Source: Rodentibacter abscessus
GTDB lineage: Bacteria; Pseudomonadota; Gammaproteobacteria; Enterobacterales; Pasteurellaceae
Assembly: GCF_047160095.1 (NCBI RefSeq)
Contig: NZ_AP038785.1
Location: 372,001 to 436,000 of the forward strand
Direction of reading: 5' to 3'
DNA: 64,000 nucleotides
The position numbers and the translations under genes were made by a program. A model generated the notes under the pieces. That model saw only the letters and a program-made list of their open reading frames with translations. It did not search any database and had not been told where the DNA came from. Shown one piece after another: positions 1-7,345 of the stretch (the stretch's first letter is position 1; every line of letters starts with the position of its first letter).

Positions 1-2231
1 GTGGCTTTTAATTTTGTAAAATAATTGAAGAATTTCGCCTGTTTTGCCATATAAGGGGAGGCGATTTCCAAGTTTGCCACAATATGGTCTTTAATCGGGC
101 GCAAATAACGGCTGTGGTAAAAATGAAAAAATTTTGCACGAAAATTCGGTACGTCAATTTTTATCGGACATTGGCTGGCGCAGGCTTTGCATGCCAAGCA
201 GGTATCCATTGCCGCTTTTACCTCGTGGGAAAAGTCATATTCACCACGTCGTTTTTGTACCGTATTACGAATACGTGCGATAAGTGCGGTCAATTTGACT
301 TCGGTTTTTTGGAAATCCAACTGCTCAGGCGTAATATTTTTATCGGCGAGCAAACGTAGCCATTCACGTACCAGTGCAGCACGCCCTTTCGGTGAAAAGA
401 CACGGTTTTTGCTGACTTTCATTGAAGGGCACATAATGCTGTGTTCATCAAAATTAAAGCATAAACCGTTGCCGTTGCAGTTCATCGCACCTTTAAATTC
501 ATTGCGAATTTGCACGGGGATTTGGCGATCATTATCCGCACGCATGGTTGATAAAATGGAATAGAGTTCATCTTTTGAATTCAATGGCGTGCAGATTTTG
601 CCCGGATTTAAGCGATTATTCGGATCAAATAAGAACTTGATGTAGCGAAGTTCGTTCCATAATTCCGGTGTAAAGAATTTCTCACCATAATGCGAACGCA
701 CGCCTTTACCGTGTTCTCCCCACAATAACCCGCCGTATTTTGTTGTGAGCGCCGTCACTTCATCAGAAATTTGTTTGAACAGTTTCACTTGGTTTTTATC
801 GCATAAATCAAGCGCCGGGCGAACGTGTAAAACGCCGGCATCGACATGACCGAACATACCATATTGCAGGTGATGGCTATCCAGCAAGGCACGAAATTCT
901 TCAATGTAATCCGCCAGATGTTCCGGCGGCACGCAGGTATCTTCCACAAAAGGGATCGGTTTTGCCGCACCTTTTGCATTACCGAGTAAGCCTACGGCTT
1001 TTTTTCGCATCGCATAAATACGTTCAATGGAAGCTAAATCCGAGCAAACTTGATAACCGATAATTGAATCTTGTCGGCGTGCGATTTTTTCATCCAGTGC
1101 TTGGCAAAGTGCGGTTACTTGACGGTCGATTTTTTCTTTATTATCACCGGCATATTCCACGATATTTAAACCGAGGATTGGATTTTCTTCGCTTTCGGTT
1201 AAAAGCTCACGCACGGAATGCCAAATGATGTCTTGCTTGGCGAGATTCAACACCTTGGAATCAATAGTTTCTACCGAAAGTGCATTGGCTTTCACCATAA
1301 ACGGTGCATTGCGTAACGCTGCATCAAAGGAACTATATTTGATATTAATTAAGGTGCGGTATTGGGGAATGGGAAGAAGATTTAATTTTGCTTCGCAGAT
1401 AAAGGCAAGGGAGCCTTCCGAACCGGTGAGCAGTCGGGTGAGATTAAATTCGCTTGCATCTTCATTAAAAACGTTCTTTAAATCATAACCGGTTAAAAAG
1501 CGGTTAAGCTGAGGTAAATCATTAATAATAGCAGTGCGCTTTTCTTTACAGCGTTGGGCAATTTCTTGATAAAGTCGTTTGCCGGAAGCATTTAATTCAA
1601 GAGAATTAGTAGTTTCTAAAATATCCTGAAATTTGACCGCTCTTGTATCGAGTATTTCGCCGTTCATTAATACTGCGCGTAGTTCCAATACGTGATCAGA
1701 GGTTTTACCGTATTGTAAAGAACCTTGTCCTGATGCATCCGTATTAATCATTCCGCCTAAAGTGGCACGATTGCTGGTGGAAAGTTCCGGCGCGAAAAAT
1801 AGACCGTAAGGTTTCAAGAATTGATTGAGCTGATCTTTTACTACGCCCGCTTGCACGCGTACCCAACGTTCCTCCACATTAAGTTCCAAAATAGTTGTCA
1901 TATAACGTGAAAGATCAACGATAATATTGTTATTGAGGGATTGCCCGTTCGTTCCCGTACCACCGCCGCGCGGGGTGAAAGTGAGAGATTGAAAATCAGG
2001 TTTATTCGCCAGTTTGGTAATGCGCACAACATCTGCAACGTTTCTTGGGAAGAGAATCGCTTGCGGCAGTAGTTGATAAACGCTGTTATCTGTGGCGAGC
2101 GCTAATCGATCCGCATAATTTGTGGCGATATCACCCTCAAAATGTTGCTTTTGGAGTTCCGCAAGATAAGTTTGAACGGTTTTTTCAAGTTGTGGGATAT
2201 TAGAGAGAAGGGGAAGCATAGTATCAATCAT
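1..2231 (-). CDS. ydiJ: YdiJ-type FAD/Fe-S D-2-hydroxyacid (D-2-hydroxyglutarate) dehydrogenase, 3' end outside window
   Basis: Reading the minus strand from an ATG at 2231 gives an uninterrupted frame to the left edge: 743 residues of a family that is usually a little over 1000 long, so the C-terminus is missing. The N-terminal half is a PCMH-type FAD-binding domain (PRGGGTGTNGQS near residue 80). It is followed by an FAD-linked oxidase C-terminal domain, with HVDAGVLHVRP around residue 465 and WGEHGKGVRS soon after. A ferredoxin-like cluster motif, CLACKACASQCP, lies near residue 685. The family oxidises D-2-hydroxyacids, and E. coli YdiJ is reported to act on D-2-hydroxyglutarate. An in-frame ATG at 2219 is an alternative start. 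The family call is firm; the substrate is inferred from homology. Confidence 0.9.
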   Translation of the reverse strand, partial: MIDTMLPLLSNIPQLEKTVQTYLAELQKQHFEGDIATNYADRLALATDNSVYQLLPQAILFPRNVADVVRITKLANKPDFQSLTFTPRGGGTGTNGQSLNNNIIVDLSRYMTTILELNVEERWVRVQAGVVKDQLNQFLKPYGLFFAPELSTSNRATLGGMINTDASGQGSLQYGKTSDHVLELRAVLMNGEILDTRAVKFQDILETTNSLELNASGKRLYQEIAQRCKEKRTAIINDLPQLNRFLTGYDLKNVFNEDASEFNLTRLLTGSEGSLAFICEAKLNLLPIPQYRTLINIKYSSFDAALRNAPFMVKANALSVETIDSKVLNLAKQDIIWHSVRELLTESEENPILGLNIVEYAGDNKEKIDRQVTALCQALDEKIARRQDSIIGYQVCSDLASIERIYAMRKKAVGLLGNAKGAAKPIPFVEDTCVPPEHLADYIEEFRALLDSHHLQYGMFGHVDAGVLHVRPALDLCDKNQVKLFKQISDEVTALTTKYGGLLWGEHGKGVRSHYGEKFFTPELWNELRYIKFLFDPNNRLNPGKICTPLNSKDELYSILSTMRADNDRQIPVQIRNEFKGAMNCNGNGLCFNFDEHSIMCPSMKVSKNRVFSPKGRAALVREWLRLLADKNITPEQLDFQKTEVKLTALIARIRNTVQKRRGEYDFSHEVKAAMDTCLACKACASQCPIKIDVPNFRAKFFHFYHSRYLRPIKDHIVANLEIASPYMAKQAKFFNYFTKLKA

Positions 2232-2393
2232 AAAGTATAGAAAAAGCAAGTTAGAAAGATAATATATTATGGCGAAGAAAAAGTCGATTTTTACCTCTTT
2301 AAATTTGTTTTTAAAGCAAAAGGTTAGGGTAAATAAAGGTTTATGTTGGGATATTTGTTTGTGTATAAAATCACCAAAACAGCCAAAAAAAAT

Positions 2394-2421
2394 TTGATCT
2401 TTGTTTTTTTTATAGGATAAT
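2394..2421 (+). promoter_or_regulatory. Probable ompA promoter
   Basis: TTGATC and GATAAT are separated by 16 bp, a good sigma-70 match upstream of ompA. The start point would fall near 2428, giving a leader of about 175 nt. Inferred from spacing and consensus only. Confidence 0.55.
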
Positions 2422-2427
2422 AGACAG

Positions 2428-2603
2428 ACTTTTGAACGTTCCTTTGGCGATTACAAAGGAATTGAATTTGTCAAAAGGTTAAAAATAGGGCAAATTCAAA
2501 ACCCTAGTTAAGCAATGTTTTGAGTGATGTTTCTTCGGAAAGTTCACGATAAACGAGGAAACTTTTTATTTATCAATCGATGACTAAGATAGAGGACATC
2601 AAA
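2428..2603 (+). promoter_or_regulatory. Long structured 5' leader of ompA
   Basis: The 372-bp gap between ydiJ and ompA has no gene on either strand. About 10 nt after the inferred start point lies a stem-loop with arms TTCCTTTG and CAAAGGAA and a 7-nt loop (2439-2461). A second weaker pairing of GAAAGTT with AAACTTT lies near 2538-2566. E. coli ompA mRNA also has a long leader whose 5' stem-loop stabilises the message. The same role here is an inference from the similar layout. Confidence 0.45.
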
Positions 2604-3674
2604 ATGAAAAAAACTGCAATCGCATTAGTTGTAGCCGGCTTAGCCGCAGCTTCTGTAGCTCAAGCAGCACCGCAAGAAAACACTTTCTATGTTGGTGCTA
2701 AAGCAGGTCAAGCGTCAGCGCACGATGGTATCCGTGCAAATGCTAAGCTCGATGGTCTTGGCTACAATCGTAATTCTTTCACCTACGGTGTATTTGGTGG
2801 TTACCAAATCTTAAACCGTGACAACTTAGGTTTAGCGGTTGAATTAGGTTATGACGATTTCGGTCGTATTAAAGGGCGTAACGCTGGTCAAACTGTTTTC
2901 AAACACACTAACCACGGTGCACACTTAGGTTTGAAAGGTAGCTACAATTTGGGTGGCTTAGTGTCTGCATTAGACGGCTTAGATTTCTACGGTCGTGCGG
3001 CGGCAGCATTAGTTCGTTCAGACTATAAATACTATGATGCAAACGGAAGCCGTAACCATGCGGAAGGTGCTCACAGCTTAAAAGTGTCTCCAATGTTTGC
3101 AGCAGGTTTCGAGTATGCAATGCCTTCATTACCGGAGTTAGCATTCCGTCTTGAATATCAATGGTTAACAAGCGTTGGTAAAGATAACAAATTAGCTGAA
3201 AACGCAGATTACACACCATGGATCGGTTCTATCAATGCCGGTTTATCTTACCGTTTCGGTCAAGGTGCTGCACCTGTAGTTGCACCTGAAGTTGTAAGCA
3301 AAACTTTCAACTTGAACTCTGATGTAACTTTCGCTTTCGGTAAAGCTAACTTAAAACCGCAAGCTCAAGCGACTTTAGACGGTATCTACGGTGAAATCGC
3401 TCAAGTTAGCAACGCTAAAGTAGGTGTTGCAGGTTACACAGACCGTATCGGTTCTGAAAAAACCAACTTAAAATTATCTCAACGTCGTGCAGACACCGTA
3501 GCTAACTACTTAGTAGCTAAAGGTGTTCCGGCACAAGACATCACTGCAACCGGTTACGGTAAAGCAAACCCTGTTACTGGTGCAACTTGTGACGCGGTTA
3601 AAGGTCGTAAAGCGCTTATCGCTTGTTTAGCACCGGATCGTCGTGTTGAAATCGCAGTTAACGGTACTAAATAA
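2604..3674 (+). CDS. ompA: OmpA-family outer membrane porin (P5 homologue)
   Basis: A 356-residue outer membrane protein. The start at 2604 is preferred over an in-frame ATG at 2580. It has AGAGGA seven bases upstream and begins a classic signal peptide (MKKTAIALVVAGLAAASVAQA, cut before APQ). Residues ~25-215 form the eight-stranded beta-barrel, ending YRFGQ. An Ala/Pro-rich linker (GAAPVVAPEVV) leads to the periplasmic OmpA-like peptidoglycan-binding domain, with the TDRIGSEKTNLKLSQRRA core and a Cys pair (ATCDAVKG...LIACLAPDRRVEI). In Haemophilus this protein is P5, an abundant adhesin and porin. It is monocistronic, with a terminator directly downstream. Codon use is strongly biased, as expected for a highly expressed gene. 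Confidence 0.96.
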   Translation: MKKTAIALVVAGLAAASVAQAAPQENTFYVGAKAGQASAHDGIRANAKLDGLGYNRNSFTYGVFGGYQILNRDNLGLAVELGYDDFGRIKGRNAGQTVFKHTNHGAHLGLKGSYNLGGLVSALDGLDFYGRAAAALVRSDYKYYDANGSRNHAEGAHSLKVSPMFAAGFEYAMPSLPELAFRLEYQWLTSVGKDNKLAENADYTPWIGSINAGLSYRFGQGAAPVVAPEVVSKTFNLNSDVTFAFGKANLKPQAQATLDGIYGEIAQVSNAKVGVAGYTDRIGSEKTNLKLSQRRADTVANYLVAKGVPAQDITATGYGKANPVTGATCDAVKGRKALIACLAPDRRVEIAVNGTK

Positions 3675-3706
3675 TCCTATTTGGTATCCTTAGCGGATTA
3701 AATGGA

Positions 3707-3742
3707 AAAAGACCTAAACCTTGGTTTAGGTCTTTTCTTTTG
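3707..3742 (+). terminator. Rho-independent terminator of ompA
   Basis: GACCTAAACC and GGTTTAGGTC form a perfect 10-bp stem, flanked by A-run and T-run (TCTTTTCTTTT). It starts about 30 bp after the ompA stop. Confidence 0.9.
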
Positions 3743-3807
3743 TATGCTTAGAATAAGCATAACAATAATATCTTTAAAAAATTTTATTTATTAATAGGAA
3801 TATTCTT

Positions 3808-4389
3808 ATGAAAAAGTGGTTTGTCATTATCCTTGTTGCCGTAGTGGCGGGATTTACTTTAATGTCTAGTTATAATGGTTTAGTGAAAGCGGAAGAAGAA
3901 ATTGATTCTGTCTGGGCAAATGTGGAATCTTCTTATCAACGCCGTGCTGATCTTATTCCGAATTTAGTGAATACAGTGAAAGGTCAAGCAAATTTTGAAC
4001 AACAAACTTTAACCAACGTGATCGAAGCCCGTGCAAAAGCGACACAAACTAAAATTGATCCCTCAAATATGACGGAAGAACAGCTTACACAATTTCAACA
4101 AAACCAAAATCAAGTGGGATCGGCATTATCCCGTTTGCTTGTAACGGTTGAGCAATATCCGCAATTAAAAGCGCACGAAGGTTTTATGAATTTACAATCT
4201 CAACTTGAAGGTACGGAAAATCGAATTAATGTTGCCCGTAATAAATTTAATGAGGCTGCTCGTGTGTATAACCAAAAAGTACGTCAATTCCCAACAAAAT
4301 TTGCCGCAATGATTCTTGGTTTTAAAGAAAAACCTTATTTCAAATCAACGGCAGGTGCTGAAAATGCTCCGACTGTGAATTTTAATTAG
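3808..4389 (+). CDS. lemA: LemA family protein
   Basis: A 193-residue protein with one N-terminal membrane segment (residues ~4-20) followed by a helical domain. It carries the family hallmarks YNGLVKAEEEIDSVWANVESSYQRRADLIPNLV and the C-terminal AARVYNQKVRQFPTKFAAMILGF. LemA proteins are membrane-anchored with mainly extracytoplasmic coiled helices. Their biochemical role is not established. It is first in a three-gene operon with two TPM-domain genes (9-bp gap, then an 8-bp overlap). That is a recurrent LemA neighbourhood and suggests an envelope function. Length is normal for the family. Confidence 0.9.
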   Translation: MKKWFVIILVAVVAGFTLMSSYNGLVKAEEEIDSVWANVESSYQRRADLIPNLVNTVKGQANFEQQTLTNVIEARAKATQTKIDPSNMTEEQLTQFQQNQNQVGSALSRLLVTVEQYPQLKAHEGFMNLQSQLEGTENRINVARNKFNEAARVYNQKVRQFPTKFAAMILGFKEKPYFKSTAGAENAPTVNFN

Positions 4390-4398
4390 GATAAGATA

Positions 4399-4848
4399 AT
4401 GAAATTCTTTTCAAGGATTCCTGTCGATAAAAAACAAATCGAGGCGGCAATTGTTCGCCTCGAAAGCCAAAGTTCGGCAGAATTGCGCGTATATATTGAG
4501 AGGAAATTACCTAAGTCTTCAAAAAACTTATCGGCAATAGCACGGGCTTTACAGGTATTTAATGATCTGGAGATGCACAAAACCGCAGAGCAAAATGCCG
4601 TATTAATCTATGTCGGGTATAAAGATCATCTTTGTGCGATTGTCGGTGATAAAGGGATTCACCAATTTGTCGATGCGACTTATTGGCAGAAACAATGTGA
4701 TCTGATGATCTCCCAATTCAAGCAAGGGGCTTATACCCAAGGCATTGTTGAAGCAATTAATCGTATTACCGAAATCTTAATAACACATTTCCCGGTTCAA
4801 CCGAATGACCGAAATGAATTATCGAATGAGGTAATTATTCATGACTAG
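4399..4848 (+). CDS. TPM-domain protein, short form without signal peptide
   Basis: A 149-residue protein with a single TPM (DUF477) domain over most of its length: IEAAIVRLESQSSAELRVYIERKLP, then NAVLIYVGYKDHLCAIVGDKGIHQFVD. It has no signal peptide and no clear membrane segment, so it is probably cytoplasmic or peripheral, unlike its downstream paralogue. It sits between lemA and a larger TPM gene, overlapping the latter by 8 bp, so it is almost certainly cotranscribed and translationally coupled. TPM domains of known structure bind metal and some show phosphatase activity. No function can be assigned from this sequence. Confidence 0.82.
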   Translation: MKFFSRIPVDKKQIEAAIVRLESQSSAELRVYIERKLPKSSKNLSAIARALQVFNDLEMHKTAEQNAVLIYVGYKDHLCAIVGDKGIHQFVDATYWQKQCDLMISQFKQGAYTQGIVEAINRITEILITHFPVQPNDRNELSNEVIIHD

Positions 4849-5623
4849 ATTGTTGCAGATTATGAAAAGTGCGGTTGTTTTTAGCATTATTTTTTGGGTG
4901 AATTTCGTCTCTGCTGCGCAGTTTCCGCCTACGCCAACCCCTTTTCATTATGTGAATGATTACACGAATACTCTGTCATCTCAACAGCAGCAAATTCTTG
5001 AAAATAAACTGATCGCTTATGGTAATTCGACAAGCTCACAAATCGCGGTTGTCATCGTGCCCACAACAGGTGAATATGAAATTGCCGATTATGCTTTTGC
5101 TTTGGGCGATAAATGGGGAATTGGACGTAAGCAGTTAAATAATGGCGTGTTAATGCTGATTGCGAAAAATGACCGCAAAGTTTTTATCGCCACAGGACAA
5201 GGTTTGGAAGGGGTATTGCCTGATGCTTTTTTATCACAAGTTATTCGCCATGCGATTTTGCCTCAATTTAAGCAAGGACAATATGCGCAAGGCATAAATG
5301 ACGGCTTAAATGACATCATTGCAGCCAGCCAAGGGGAATACGGTGCTTATCAGACGGAAGAAAGTGAATTTGAACAATATATTCCTTTCATTATGGTGTT
5401 GGTATTTATCGCTTTTGTTGTGTTTGGTGAATATCTGTATCATAAGGATGAAGTCTATATCAGCCCGAATCAGCGTGATCAATTAAATCGTATTGTGCGT
5501 CAATCTACATTATCCCGCCGCCGTAGCGGTTCAGGTTTTGGTGGCGGATTCGGAGGCGGCTCATCAGGCGGAGGCTTTGGTGGTGGCGGTTTTGGCGGCG
5601 GTGGAGCCGGCGGAAGTTGGTAA
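4841..5623 (+). CDS. Secreted or membrane TPM-domain protein with Gly-rich tail (YgcG-like)
   Basis: A 260-residue protein. An N-terminal signal segment ends near VSAAQFP. A TPM domain (residues ~35-165) contains VNDYTNTLSSQQQQILENKL and IGRKQLNNGVLMLIAKNDRKVFIATGQG. A single transmembrane helix follows (~183-202, FIMVLVFIAFVVFGEYLY). The protein ends in a low-complexity tail of about 30 residues rich in Gly, Ser and Phe (GFGGGFGGGSSGGG), as in many YgcG proteins. The start overlaps the upstream gene; an ATG at 4862 (MKSAVVF) also gives a signal peptide. With lemA and the short TPM gene it forms an operon of unknown envelope function. Confidence 0.85.
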   Translation: MTRLLQIMKSAVVFSIIFWVNFVSAAQFPPTPTPFHYVNDYTNTLSSQQQQILENKLIAYGNSTSSQIAVVIVPTTGEYEIADYAFALGDKWGIGRKQLNNGVLMLIAKNDRKVFIATGQGLEGVLPDAFLSQVIRHAILPQFKQGQYAQGINDGLNDIIAASQGEYGAYQTEESEFEQYIPFIMVLVFIAFVVFGEYLYHKDEVYISPNQRDQLNRIVRQSTLSRRRSGSGFGGGFGGGSSGGGFGGGGFGGGGAGGSW

Positions 5624-5650
5624 ATCCTACATAAATACTCAAGTTATAAT

Positions 5651-5678
5651 TTGTGATGTTTTTAACTTATGTTAAAAT
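5651..5678 (+). promoter_or_regulatory. Probable grxD promoter
   Basis: TTGTGA and TAAAAT are separated by 16 bp and lie about 28 bp upstream of the grxD start. A moderate consensus match. Confidence 0.4.
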
Positions 5679-5705
5679 GCCCGCTCGTTTTTTATGGGGA
5701 ACATT

Positions 5706-6032
5706 ATGGAAACTTTAGATAAAATTAAGAAACAAATCAGCGAAAATCCGATTTTAATTTATATGAAAGGATCGCCAAAACTGCCTTCTTGTGGTTTTTC
5801 TGCACGTGCGGTTGAAGCCTTAATAAACTGCAAAGTGCCTTTTGGTTATGTCGATATCTTACAACATCCTGATATTCGGGCAGCGTTGCCGAGTTATGCA
5901 AATTGGCCGACTTTCCCTCAATTATGGGTTGAAGGTGAATTGGTCGGCGGGTGCGATATTATTTTGGAAATGTATCAAGCCGGTGAATTGCAAACTCTGT
6001 TAAGCGAAGTCGCTGCCAAGCACCAAGCATAA
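5706..6032 (+). CDS. grxD: Monothiol glutaredoxin GrxD
   Basis: A 108-residue monothiol glutaredoxin. I place the start at 5706 (METLDKIK). The in-frame ATG at 5694 sits inside the sequence ATGGGGAAC, whose GGGGA is the ribosome-binding site for 5706. The active-site motif CGFS has its cysteine at residue 29, preceded by LIYMKGSPKLPS. The TFPQLWVEGELVGGCDI block binds glutathione and an Fe-S cluster. Family members form [2Fe-2S]-bridged dimers and traffic clusters in the cytoplasm. It is a single gene with its own promoter and terminator. Length is normal. Confidence 0.95.
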   Translation: METLDKIKKQISENPILIYMKGSPKLPSCGFSARAVEALINCKVPFGYVDILQHPDIRAALPSYANWPTFPQLWVEGELVGGCDIILEMYQAGELQTLLSEVAAKHQA

Positions 6033-6046
6033 TGTATTTAGAGCTT

Positions 6047-6070
6047 AAACCCGCTTTTTGCGGGTTTTCT
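6047..6070 (+). terminator. Terminator of grxD
   Basis: A perfect 8-bp stem, AAACCCGC / GCGGGTTT, with a TTTTT loop and a T-rich tail. It begins 15 bp after the grxD stop. Confidence 0.85.
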
Positions 6071-6148
6071 TTTGCTTGAATTTTGTGATTCGTTTTATCG
6101 TAAAGTGCTTGTATATTATAAAGCATTTGTATAGACTTCCACACAATT

Positions 6149-6224
6149 AGTCGGGGTGCCAACTTGTTTGGCTGAGAAATACCCGTGAACCTGAAACAGA
6201 TAATGCTGGCGTAGGAAACTAATT
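6149..6224 (+). promoter_or_regulatory. TPP (THI element) riboswitch
   Basis: The conserved aptamer blocks are present in order: CGGGGTGCC, GGCTGAGA, ACCCGTGAACCTGA, ACAGATAATGCTGGCGTAGGAAA. These are the thiamine pyrophosphate aptamer signatures, and the gene 45 bp downstream is the thiamine-binding protein. The following segment can pair TAAT with ATTA and then runs into T-rich sequence. It could act as an attenuator or by masking the start region; I cannot tell which. Confidence 0.93.
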
Positions 6225-6268
6225 CTTTTTCATTAGGCTGTTTCTTCACTTTTTATAAGGATGGCATT

Positions 6269-7345
6269 ATGAAAAAAACACGCTTCATTTTATACGCAAT
6301 CGCTTCAGCAATTGCTATGGTTTCGCCACCGTCGGCTAAGCCGATGTTCAAAAAACTGTTGTTTTTTGTAACCGCACTTTTTGTTTCATCTCCTTTTACT
6401 CAAGCTGCACCGCAACCTTTAACGGTCTATACTTATGATTCTTTCAGCGCTGATTGGAGTGCCGGCCCGAAAGTTAAAAATGGTTTTGAAAAACAATTCC
6501 CTCAGTGTCAATTAAATTATGTCGCTTTTGATAATAACGGTACTCTGTTTAATCGTGTACGTTTGGAAGGCAAGAAAATTAAAGCGGACATCGTTTTGGG
6601 GTTAGATAATCACCAAATTGATGAAGCGGAAAAACTCGCAATGTTTGAGCCGAATCAAGTTGATCTCAATAAACTTGCGTTGCCGTTAGAATGGGATAAT
6701 CGTACTTTTTTACCTTTCGATTTTGCGAAATACGCTTTTATTTACGATAAAAATAAATTAACCAATCCGCCAAAAAGCCTGAAGGAATTGATTGAACGAA
6801 AAGATTTAAAAGTGTTATATCAAGATCCGCGCACCAGCAGTATCGGACGAGGTTTATTACTTTGGGTGAATACGCTTTATCCGCAAGCTGAAATTGAAAA
6901 TATGTGGAAAGCGTTAGCTGAACATACGGTTACCGTAACGAAAGGTTGGACTGAAGCCTATGGTGCCTTTTTAAAAGGTGAGGGGGATTTGGTATTAAGC
7001 ACCAACACTTCACCGATTTATCATCTTCTTTCCGAACAGAAAGAGAATTATATGGCGACTGATTTTGCAGAAGGTGGCGTGTTGCAAGTGGAAGTTGCGG
7101 CGAAAGTGGCGAATCGTAGTAATCGTTGTGCCGATCATTTCCTTGAATACTTGCTTTCACCGGAAGCGCAAGCCGATATAGCAAAAAATAACGTGATGTT
7201 ACCGGTGATTAATACGGCGATTGAAAGCAATATCGATGCCCTAAAGGAGCATACTCAACATAGTGTTGTTCTGGATACATCAAAAGTAACCGGTGAACAT
7301 TTAAAAAACTGGATTAATCAATGGCAAAAGGCACTTTCTAAATAA
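6269..7345 (+). CDS. thiB: Thiamine ABC transporter, periplasmic binding protein
   Basis: A 358-residue substrate-binding protein (also called TbpA) for thiamine and its phosphates. The mature part begins near APQPLTVYTYDSFSADW and shows the family blocks ADIVLGLDNHQ, LPFDFAKYAFIYDKNKL, YQDPRTSSIGRGLLLW and ERMW-like ENMWKALAEHTVTVTKGWTEAYGAF. The N-terminus is odd: two signal-peptide-like segments run in tandem. The first begins at residue 1 (MKKTRFILYAIASAIAMVSPPSA) and the second at Met-26 (MFKKLLFFVTALFVSSPFTQA). The 6269 start has a good AAGGA site; 6344 has none that I can see. The gene follows a TPP riboswitch and overlaps thiP by one base (TAATG). Confidence 0.92.
   Translation: MKKTRFILYAIASAIAMVSPPSAKPMFKKLLFFVTALFVSSPFTQAAPQPLTVYTYDSFSADWSAGPKVKNGFEKQFPQCQLNYVAFDNNGTLFNRVRLEGKKIKADIVLGLDNHQIDEAEKLAMFEPNQVDLNKLALPLEWDNRTFLPFDFAKYAFIYDKNKLTNPPKSLKELIERKDLKVLYQDPRTSSIGRGLLLWVNTLYPQAEIENMWKALAEHTVTVTKGWTEAYGAFLKGEGDLVLSTNTSPIYHLLSEQKENYMATDFAEGGVLQVEVAAKVANRSNRCADHFLEYLLSPEAQADIAKNNVMLPVINTAIESNIDALKEHTQHSVVLDTSKVTGEHLKNWINQWQKALSK

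Noticed and set aside
5493..5675. 60-residue Ala/Val-rich open frame
   Set aside because: It is an out-of-frame reading of the Gly-rich tail of the TPM protein, a GC-biased low-complexity region.
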